Origin: Alphaproteobacteria bacterium
GTDB lineage: Bacteria > Pseudomonadota > Alphaproteobacteria > UBA9219
DNA length: 10,711 bases
Assembly: GCA_028865155.1 (NCBI GenBank)
Contig: JAGWKW010000031.1
Coordinates: 1-10,711, forward strand
Direction of reading: 5' to 3'
In this document: in pieces, positions 6,353 through 10,711 of the stretch
Layout of the letters: every line of letters begins with the position of its first letter
How positions within the stretch are numbered: the first letter of the stretch is position 1
Translations under genes and position numbers: made by a program
Notes under the pieces: generated by a model
What the model was told of the DNA's origin: nothing
Database searches by the model: none
Seen by the model: the letters and a program-made list of their open reading frames with translations, nothing else

Positions 6353-7924
6353 TTACTCCACAAGAAGGCCGCCGCTACCCTTGCCGTCGCCGGCGGGATG
6401 CAGGACGACAGGTTGCGTCGACAAGGAAACGGCCGGGGCCGCTTCCGTGTGGTCGGATTGGGGCCGCGGCGCGAGATGCAAATTGCTGACCGAAGGCGCG
6501 GTTTTCGGCATCGGCGATTCCGTCACGGGCGCGACCGGCGCTGCGGCGGGCGGCGCGGCGACGGCATCCGGTTCGCCGCTGATCGGGCGCGCATGCGGAT
6601 CGCTGTTGCTGTAACGCATGCCGATCAGCCGCTCGGTTTCGTTCGGCGGCGCAAGCCCGTCGGTCGGCAGCGTCAAACGCTGGCCCGACGGCTTGACGAT
6701 ATAGGGCGTGATGATGACGACCAGTTCGGTCTGGCCGTTGACGAAATGATTGTCGCGGAACAGTTGCCCCAGAATCGGCAAATCGCCCAAAACCGGGAAT
6801 TTGTTGACGGTCTGCGCCTGATTGTTGTCGAGCAAGCCGGCGATGGCGAAGCTCTGGCCGCTCGCGACCTCGACCGTGGTTTCGGCCTTGCGGGTCAGCA
6901 GCGCGGGCACGGTGATGTTGTTGATGACGATCGACCCGGTCTGGGTCAGCTCGCTGACTTCAGGACGGACATGCAGGTTGATGCGGTTGCCGCCGATGAT
7001 GGTCGGGGTGAAGGACAGCGACACGCCGTAAGATTTGAAGGTGATGCTGATGGTGCCGTTGGCCTGCGGAACCGGGATCGGGAACTCGCCGCCGGCCAGG
7101 AAATTCGCGGTTTCGCCCGACATGGCCGTCAGGTTCGGCTCGGCCAAAATGGTGATCAGCCCGTTTTGAGCCAGCGCATCGATCAGGGCGGTGACGCTCC
7201 ACCGGCCCGAATTCAAAGACGCGCCAAGCAGATCGTTGGGCAGGCTCAAACTCGTATTGTTGGGGCGCGTACCCAAAAGAGTCGATCCGGTGCCAAGGCC
7301 CGATGCGCCGGTGGCAAGGCCGACGGCCATGCCGCCGCCCAGCGTGCCCAAATTCTGCCAGTTGAAGCCGAGCGAATTGTCGACGCTGCGCGCGACCTCG
7401 GCGAAACGGACGCGGATCTGGACTTGATTGCTGCCGTTGACCTGCACGCGATTGATGATGTCGCCGCCCGTGGGCATATAGCGCATCGCGATCTTATAGG
7501 CGTCGGCGACGGCGGCGGCGTTCTTGGCCGTGCCGGTCAGGACGATGCCGTTCGGAACCGCCTTGGCGTGGATATGGTTGCCGGGGATAGCCGAATTCAA
7601 TTCGGTACGCAGACCGGACAAATCCTGCGACACGACGACGGTGCGGTCGGACAAAGTCGATCCGTCGTTGCCGGTCGCCATAAAGGTGGTTTCGCCGGTG
7701 CGTTTGCCGAACACCATGATCTCGCGCGGCGACATGACCTGAATATCGGCGATGCTGGGGTTGGCGATGAAGACGGACGCCGCGGGCGCGCTCAGCTTGA
7801 GCGGCACGCCTTCGTCGACGGTGACGGACAAAACCTTCGATCCCGCGCAGGCGGGCGTTGCGGGCAGAAGCGCGAAAGCCAGCGCGAGGAAGGCCAGAGC
7901 CGAAAGAGCGTGCGTGCGTTTCAT
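6353..7924 (-). CDS. cpaC: CpaC/RcpA, outer-membrane secretin of the Tad pilus
   Basis: This 523-residue secretin subunit makes the gated outer-membrane channel through which the Flp fibre exits. Residues 1-27 are a Sec signal peptide, with probable cleavage after ACA. The pilus N-domain is at about 30-100 (VPLKLSAPAASVFIANPSIA, 40-59) and a BON-like domain at about 103-165. The secretin domain (about 242-412) carries ILAEPNLTAMSGETANFLAG (259-278), the C-terminal signature VLGDLPILGQLFR (378-390) and ELVVIITPYIVKP (400-412). A Gly-rich insertion (191-222) lies before the secretin core. A Pro/Ala-rich extension of about 110 residues (413-523) follows the last secretin motif and may reach other outer-membrane partners. 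The gene starts 3 bases after the cpaB stop; its GGGGA ribosome site lies inside the end of cpaB, so the two are probably coupled. Confidence 0.95.
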   Translation of the reverse strand: MKRTHALSALAFLALAFALLPATPACAGSKVLSVTVDEGVPLKLSAPAASVFIANPSIADIQVMSPREIMVFGKRTGETTFMATGNDGSTLSDRTVVVSQDLSGLRTELNSAIPGNHIHAKAVPNGIVLTGTAKNAAAVADAYKIAMRYMPTGGDIINRVQVNGSNQVQIRVRFAEVARSVDNSLGFNWQNLGTLGGGMAVGLATGASGLGTGSTLLGTRPNNTSLSLPNDLLGASLNSGRWSVTALIDALAQNGLITILAEPNLTAMSGETANFLAGGEFPIPVPQANGTISITFKSYGVSLSFTPTIIGGNRINLHVRPEVSELTQTGSIVINNITVPALLTRKAETTVEVASGQSFAIAGLLDNNQAQTVNKFPVLGDLPILGQLFRDNHFVNGQTELVVIITPYIVKPSGQRLTLPTDGLAPPNETERLIGMRYSNSDPHARPISGEPDAVAAPPAAAPVAPVTESPMPKTAPSVSNLHLAPRPQSDHTEAAPAVSLSTQPVVLHPAGDGKGSGGLLVE

Positions 7925-7927
7925 AGG

Positions 7928-8803
7928 TTATCTATCCCCATGCCTTTCGAAGACATCTTCGGTGGTCGTCTGTCCGCGCATGACCTGGACGCGCTGCGTC
8001 AGCCCGTCGCTGCCGTCGACGGAAGGAAAGGCGCGGCTGACGTCGCTGTCCCATGTCGGCGGCGGGTTGCGGTCGCCGGGCTTGTCGCCGGTGGCAAGGC
8101 TGCGCAGGGCCAGCGACAATTCGGCGCGGTCGGGCCCCATCTGCGAGGTCATGTCGACGGCGAGCGCAAGTTTTTCCGCGTCCCGCGGCGAAACTTCCAG
8201 CGTCGCGGTCTTGGCGAGTTTCGGGTCGTTGCCGTCCTTGTCGCTGCGCTGGTCGAGTGCCAGCACGCGCACGTCGTGCAAAATCGTTTCGCTGATCCGG
8301 CGCTGGGTCAAGGCGGCGACGCCCTTGCGGCTGAAGCCGTGGGTCAAAATCACGTCGACGCGGTCGCCGGGGAAGATGAAGCCCGAAACGTCGGACGAAG
8401 GCGACAGGGTGATCGACATCGCGCGCATCCCCGGCTTCAAAACGGCAGCGAGGAACCCCTGATCGTGCGGCTGCACCACGCGGCCCGTCGTCACCGGTTC
8501 GCCTGCGTTGATGTTGTCGCGCGCGACGGCGCCGCCCAGCGCGGCCAGCGTGGTTTTGCCCTTGACGAACAGGGCGCTGTTATCGGAATCCGCGGCCCAC
8601 GGAATCCATTTGAAGTCGCTCGCCTTCAAAAGCGTTCCGGTCTTGATGTTATGCGCGGCGGCTGCGACCTCGACCGTCTGCACGGCGACTGTTTGCCCTT
8701 CCGGCGCGGTTTTTGCCGGCTTCATCATGCCGCGCGCGACGACGATCGTGCCGATGGCGACGATCGCGGCCACAAGAAGCAGGGTTATTTTGCGCGTTGG
8801 CAT
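7928..8803 (-). CDS. cpaB: CpaB/RcpC, periplasmic SAF-domain Tad pilus protein
   Basis: This 291-residue protein has one N-terminal hydrophobic segment (about 6-24), which is either a membrane anchor or an uncleaved signal, followed by a periplasmic body. Residues 47-110 (beginning AAAAHNIKTGTLLKASDFKW) match the SAF/RcpC domain. The motif GMRAMSITLSPSSDVSGFIF (125-144) followed by PGDRVDVILTHGF (145-157) is diagnostic of CpaB/RcpC. RVLALDQR (179-186) and KTATLEVSPRDAEKLALAVD (199-218) are further family motifs. CpaB works with the CpaC secretin and is thought to stabilise or gate the channel. The gene begins 16 bases after the cpaA stop, with an AGAAGGA ribosome site spaced a little far (about 10 bases) from the ATG. 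The C-terminal 60 residues are polar and look poorly ordered. Confidence 0.92.
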   Translation of the reverse strand: MPTRKITLLLVAAIVAIGTIVVARGMMKPAKTAPEGQTVAVQTVEVAAAAHNIKTGTLLKASDFKWIPWAADSDNSALFVKGKTTLAALGGAVARDNINAGEPVTTGRVVQPHDQGFLAAVLKPGMRAMSITLSPSSDVSGFIFPGDRVDVILTHGFSRKGVAALTQRRISETILHDVRVLALDQRSDKDGNDPKLAKTATLEVSPRDAEKLALAVDMTSQMGPDRAELSLALRSLATGDKPGDRNPPPTWDSDVSRAFPSVDGSDGLTQRVQVMRGQTTTEDVFERHGDR

Positions 8804-8819
8804 GGGTCGGTCGTCCTTC

Positions 8820-9332
8820 TTATGCCGGCAACAGGATGGGGCGCGCGAGCATGGCCAGGGCGACCACGCCGCCCGAAGCTATGGCGACGCCATAGGGAAT
8901 GGGAACTTTGGCGATCTGTATCCCGCCGCCTTCCGTTCCGCCTTCGGCGGCGTTGCGGCGATGCGTTTTCAGCGCCATGAACAAAGACAAAACCCCGCCG
9001 GCGACGGCGGTGACGACCAAAAGGACGGCAATCAGATGCGGCCCCGCCCACAGGGAAGCGGCGGACAGAAGCTTGACGTCGCCCGCGCCGGCCAGCTGCC
9101 CCATGAACATGGCAAAACCCGCCAGCGCGACGAGCCCGAAAACCATCGCATTCTGGCTCCATTCCACGCCGCGCGGCGCGGTGGCGACGAAAGCCGGGAA
9201 CAGGGCGACCAGCAGGCCGCACAGGTAATTGGGAATCCGGTACGAATAAGCGTCACTGACCGCCGCGGCGACCAGAATGGCGGCAGCGATGAACAGGATC
9301 GCGATATGAAACGAGGTCAGAGCCAGACCCAT
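8820..9332 (-). CDS. cpaA: CpaA/TadV, prepilin peptidase of the Tad pilus
   Basis: This 170-residue integral membrane aspartic protease of the A24 family cleaves the leader of Flp prepilin on the cytoplasmic face of the membrane. Both catalytic aspartates are visible: D27 in VSDAYSYRIPN (25-35) and D85 in the GxGD motif GAGDVKL (82-88). Several membrane segments are predicted (about 8-26, 37-52, 61-78, 99-120, 145-166). It lacks the N-terminal methylase domain of PilD-type enzymes, as is normal for TadV. A Gly-rich cytoplasmic loop (130-138) is unremarkable. The start at 9332 is supported by a GAGGG site about 9 bases upstream. It is the first gene after the flp terminator, so it either depends on read-through or has its own promoter in 9333-9462. 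Confidence 0.94.
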   Translation of the reverse strand: MGLALTSFHIAILFIAAAILVAAAVSDAYSYRIPNYLCGLLVALFPAFVATAPRGVEWSQNAMVFGLVALAGFAMFMGQLAGAGDVKLLSAASLWAGPHLIAVLLVVTAVAGGVLSLFMALKTHRRNAAEGGTEGGGIQIAKVPIPYGVAIASGGVVALAMLARPILLPA

Positions 9333-9392
9333 CGGAGTTATCCCTCAAGGCTTCAAATTCTGCTTCAAGTTTTATCTTAACGGGGCGTTCTA

Positions 9393-9447
9393 ACTATGCC
9401 CATGTTATGGTTAATGCGCAATGAATCAAAATGTTACGTATGCGCAA
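9393..9447 (-). promoter_or_regulatory. Candidate promoter and direct repeats upstream of cpaA
   Basis: On the minus strand TTGCGC (9421-9416) is followed after 17 bp by CATAGT (9398-9393). It is a modest match that would start the cpaA-tadC message near 9386, with a leader of about 54 bases. The octamer ATGCGCAA, with a palindromic TGCGCA core, occurs twice in direct orientation (9414-9421 and 9440-9447), 26 bp apart. Each copy is preceded by ATGTTA (9402-9407 and 9431-9436). The inner repeat overlaps the proposed -35. The repeats may be sites for a regulator. They are seen in the sequence; promoter function is a low-confidence inference. Confidence 0.35.
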
Positions 9448-9462
9448 CGATTACAGGGTTCC

Positions 9463-9490
9463 AAAAAAAGATGCCGGCCCGAGGCCGGCA
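9463..9490 (-). terminator. Intrinsic terminator after flp
   Basis: Read on the minus strand, TGCCGGCC (9490-9483) pairs with GGCCGGCA (9479-9472) across a 3-base loop and is followed by C and then seven T residues (9469-9463). It begins 24 bases after the flp stop. It would release most flp transcripts and so allow much more pilin than assembly machinery to be made, as expected for the structural subunit. Confidence 0.88.
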
Positions 9491-9514
9491 CCTTCCTTTG
9501 TCATGCGAAGCCGA

Positions 9515-9673
9515 TTAGAGCTTGCTCGCGATCGTCGTGAACGTGGCTGACAGGTTGGTGCCGACGGTGGCAAGAACGCCGATAATGGCAACAGCGATCA
9601 GCGACGCGATCAGGCCGTATTCGATGGCCGTGGCGCCTTCTTCATTCTTGATAAGACGGATCAAATTACGCAT
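9515..9673 (-). CDS. flp: Flp-type major prepilin
   Basis: This 52-residue prepilin is the structural subunit of the Tad pilus. The leader MRNLIRLIKNEEG ends in the glycine before the processing site. The mature protein starts ATAIEYGLIASLIAVAII, containing the Flp motif with a glutamate at mature position 5 and a tyrosine at 6, followed by the hydrophobic assembly helix and a short polar tail ending IASKL. CpaA should cleave between G13 and A14. The frame is open further upstream to an ATG at 9763. I chose 9673 because a perfect GGAGG (9680-9684) sits 6 bases upstream and the resulting leader is the canonical short basic one. The 30 extra residues (beginning MCSSSSFLKTYPLF) have no family counterpart. 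It is a single copy here, with its own terminator, separated by 182 bp from cpaA. Confidence 0.95.
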   Translation of the reverse strand: MRNLIRLIKNEEGATAIEYGLIASLIAVAIIGVLATVGTNLSATFTTIASKL

Positions 9674-9679
9674 TACAGT

Positions 9680-9684
9680 CCTCC
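9680..9684 (-). promoter_or_regulatory. Strong ribosome binding site that sets the flp start
   Basis: Minus-strand GGAGG lies 6 bases before the ATG at 9673. It is the best-spaced Shine-Dalgarno sequence in the locus and decides the short 52-residue prepilin over the longer open frame that begins at 9763. High translation fits a major structural subunit. Confidence 0.85.
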
Positions 9685-9768
9685 ATGGAACGGTTGTGAA
9701 CCCGGGGTTCGGATGTGCCCAGAATAGGGGATAAGTTTTAAGGAAAGATGAAGAAGAACACATGTTTT

Positions 9769-9783
9769 TTGTTTTAAAAACAA
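9769..9783. repeat. AT-rich palindrome upstream of flp
   Basis: TTGTTTT (9769-9775) and AAAACAA (9777-9783) form a perfect 7-bp inverted repeat around a single A. It lies 96-110 bases upstream of the flp ATG, a position suited to a regulator site. In DNA this rich in A and T, such a palindrome may also arise by chance. Confidence 0.35.
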
Positions 9784-9888
9784 CAAGATATTATGTGAAC
9801 AAATTCCACCGATATTGGTTTGAATTTCGAAATATTGCCGTTCCAGCCTTTGTTTTTTCTTGGTTTTTTTCGGGCTTCCCGGGCCGGG

Positions 9889-9903
9889 TTAACCAAAGGT
9901 TAG
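9889..9903. promoter_or_regulatory. CtrA-like binding motif upstream of flp
   Basis: TTAACCAAAGGTTAG matches TTAA-N7-TTAA, the recognition sequence of the alphaproteobacterial cell-cycle regulator CtrA, at seven of eight fixed positions. The pentamer GGTTA is repeated at 9887-9891 and 9898-9902, one helical turn apart, and the first copy belongs to the 8-bp palindrome GGTTAACC (9887-9894). CtrA controls the pilin gene pilA in Caulobacter, so a site here makes biological sense. It is 216 bases from the flp ATG and 140 from the divergent gene at 10043, so the controlled gene is uncertain. Confidence 0.45.
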
Positions 9904-9997
9904 CGCAGCTTTTCTACTTATGCTTGCAATAACAAGCCGTTATAGCTTTCTTTGCCGCCGGTTTCGGGGCTGAAAATATTCGGCGTCCTTGCCCGTT

Positions 9998-10035
9998 CCC
10001 TAAAAAAAAACTACGGTGGCCGCGATTTTTTAGGG
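9998..10035 (+). promoter_or_regulatory. Leader hairpin covering the ribosome site of the gene at 10043
   Basis: CCCTAAAAAA (9998-10007) and TTTTTTAGGG (10026-10035) are perfect 10-bp complementary arms around an 18-base spacer. The right arm includes the AGGG of the Shine-Dalgarno AGGGAG (10032-10037), which precedes the ATG at 10043 by 5 bases. If the message starts upstream of 9998, folding would hide the ribosome site behind an A-U rich stem closed by three G-C pairs. That is a plausible translational switch. It could instead be a DNA operator. The repeat is seen directly; its function is inferred. Confidence 0.45.
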
Positions 10036-10042
10036 AGCGCCG

Positions 10043-10711
10043 ATGCTTTATATCCTTCATGGCGGAAGACTTTATGCATTGCCGGAAAACCTGTTTCCGG
10101 GGCAATTATACGACGCGCCGGAAGACCTCTACCGTGCCGTCGTGGATGCCGGGGGCCGCGTTTCGCCTACGCTGGCGCGCCGGTTCGTGCATGGCGTTTT
10201 TTACGGCGCCTTTGAAGGCCGGAACGAAGATAATGTCGAAAGAACTCGGCAAGAAGAACTGGAAAAGGCCCGGCAACGGATTCGTGCGCTGGATCTGGAT
10301 CTGCGCCTGAACCTGTATGAATCGATCGCGCAGGAAAAACACCCCGCCAATCTGCGCTATCTCGAAGCGCTCAATGCCGAGCTTGGCCTGACCAGGGAAT
10401 TTTATCACGCGCAAGCGAAAAAGGCGCGCAGCTATTTCGAACGCGATGATCTGGAATCGCAATGGCACGTTGCGACGGGATCGAAACGCTCTTTCGCCAA
10501 TGAAATGTATCTGGCATGTGCCGGCATCGCTAACGACCGCGAAAAACAAAAGCTGGCCGAATTTCTGGTTTCGTCCTATGCGGCACATTGCGGGCGCAAG
10601 TCGCCGTGCGTCCGGTTTATTTACGATATTCCCGAAAATCAGGCGCTCTTTCAAAAAACGCCGGACGGCGCGGAAGAAATTCTGATCAACTGTAACACGC
10701 GCGGGTTTCAG
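10043..10711 (+). CDS. Unrecognised protein, 3' end cut by window edge
   Basis: The frame from ATG at 10043 stays open for 223 codons to the end of the window. AGGGAG (10032-10037) is a good ribosome site 5 bases upstream. I recognise no domain. The N-terminus (MLYILHGGRLYALPENLF) has no signal peptide or membrane segment. Residues 64-92 are strongly charged and helical (VERTRQEELEKARQRIRALD) and could form a short coiled coil. The following part to about 140 also looks helical (LRYLEALNAELG at 104-115). Cysteines are at 159, 183, 189 and 217, with C183 and C189 close together (CGRKSPC), but no metal-site pattern is clear. Codon use early in the gene is less GC-biased than in the pilus genes. 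It is divergent from flp, so a link to the pilus cannot be assumed. It appears to be a real gene because of its length, start signals and coding-like codon choice. Confidence 0.7.
   Translation, partial: MLYILHGGRLYALPENLFPGQLYDAPEDLYRAVVDAGGRVSPTLARRFVHGVFYGAFEGRNEDNVERTRQEELEKARQRIRALDLDLRLNLYESIAQEKHPANLRYLEALNAELGLTREFYHAQAKKARSYFERDDLESQWHVATGSKRSFANEMYLACAGIANDREKQKLAEFLVSSYAAHCGRKSPCVRFIYDIPENQALFQKTPDGAEEILINCNTRGFQ

Larger units (their letters stand above)
9674..10042. other. AT-rich divergent intergenic region between flp and the unrecognised gene
   Basis: These 369 bases hold no convincing gene. About 9725-9875 is much richer in A and T than the surrounding coding DNA, with long A and T runs. 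Besides the signals listed separately, it contains a 10-bp palindrome ATTTCGAAAT (9824-9833) and two GATATT copies (9787-9792, 9811-9816). It must carry the flp promoter, but I could not find a convincing -35/-10 pair with 16-18 bp spacing on the minus strand. For the plus-strand gene, TTGCCG (9952-9957) with AATATT (9975-9980) after 17 bp is a weak candidate. Confidence 0.6.

Noticed and set aside
6140..8980. Very long plus-strand open frame opposite cpaD, cpaC, cpaB and part of cpaA
   Set aside because: It is extremely rich in Arg, Gly, Asp and Ala, has no recognisable domain or ribosome site, and is the antisense of three clear pilus genes. GC-rich codon bias on the real strand removes stops from this frame.
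9674..9763. N-terminal extension of Flp from the upstream ATG at 9763
   Set aside because: The GGAGG site directly precedes the ATG at 9673, and the short basic leader ending in glycine is canonical for Flp. The extension has no family counterpart.
9870..9890. GC-rich patch CGGGCTTCCCG next to T runs as a possible terminator
   Set aside because: The stem is only 4 bp and the T run precedes it on the plus strand. On the minus strand the runs are A. Neither orientation makes an intrinsic terminator.
9922..9943. Small inverted repeats GCTTG/CAAGC and ATAAC/GTTAT
   Set aside because: Each is only 5 bp, they overlap and exclude one another, and no T run follows. They are within chance expectation.
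9914..10105. Small minus-strand open frame of 63 codons in the intergenic region
   Set aside because: It overlaps the start of the plus-strand gene and its leader hairpin. I found no ribosome site, and the product is a Lys/Arg-rich string without family features.
10106..10654. Minus-strand 182-codon open frame opposite the unknown gene
   Set aside because: It lies wholly antisense to the plus-strand frame, which has a good ribosome site and a coding-like composition. The minus-strand product looks like random Arg/Phe/Ile-rich translation.
1..10711. CRISPR array, tRNA or rRNA gene, insertion sequence
   Set aside because: I saw no regularly spaced repeats, no tRNA-like cloverleaf, no rRNA-like conserved segment and no transposase or terminal inverted repeats.

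Overview
The window carries a complete core tad/cpa (Flp-type IVc pilus) assembly locus on the minus strand. It is flanked by a small divergent redox module on the left and by the 5' part of an unrecognised plus-strand gene on the right. The coding DNA is GC-rich and the gene order is flp-cpaA-cpaB-cpaC-cpaD-cpaE-cpaF-tadB-tadC, with a short CpaD lipoprotein and an atypical CpaE ATPase. This order and these families are typical of Alphaproteobacteria. A CtrA-like TTAA-N7-TTAG element upstream of flp fits that assignment. I cannot name the genus from the sequence.

Layout. Bases 1-344 (minus) hold an HxlR-family regulator cut by the window edge just before its stop. It is divergent from a flavodoxin-fold quinone/NAD(P)H oxidoreductase-like gene (455-1012, plus). 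The 110-bp gap between them contains a perfect 7+7 bp inverted repeat (400-422). Its 9-bp spacer contains the -10 elements of two oppositely directed promoters, which suggests one operator controlling both genes. A strong intrinsic terminator (1035-1065) ends the flavodoxin gene and faces the 3' end of the pilus operon.

From right to left, bases 9673-1069 read: flp (prepilin), an intrinsic terminator, a leader with direct repeats, cpaA (prepilin peptidase), cpaB (secretin-associated periplasmic protein), cpaC (outer-membrane secretin), cpaD (pilotin-like lipoprotein), cpaE/tadZ (receiver-like plus MinD/ParA-like localisation factor), cpaF/tadA (secretion ATPase), and tadB and tadC (inner-membrane platform). 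From cpaA to tadC the genes are separated by 3-16 bp or overlap by 4 bp (ATGA, ATGA, GTGA), so they look like one translationally coupled operon. CpaA would process Flp. CpaF would drive fibre assembly through TadB/TadC. CpaE would position the machine, and CpaC/CpaB/CpaD would form the outer-membrane exit. The minor pseudopilins TadE/TadF/TadG and the TPR protein TadD are not in the window.

Bases 9674-10042 are an AT-rich intergenic region with several palindromic signals. A plus-strand gene then starts at 10043 and runs out of the window (223 codons visible). I recognise no domain in it, and its Shine-Dalgarno sequence lies inside a perfect 10-bp inverted repeat. The most distinctive observations are an apparent duplication of the N-terminal helical domain in CpaF, the shared operator of the redox pair, and the SD-covering hairpin. 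I found no evidence of an entirely new system: the core is a recognisable Tad locus with local peculiarities.
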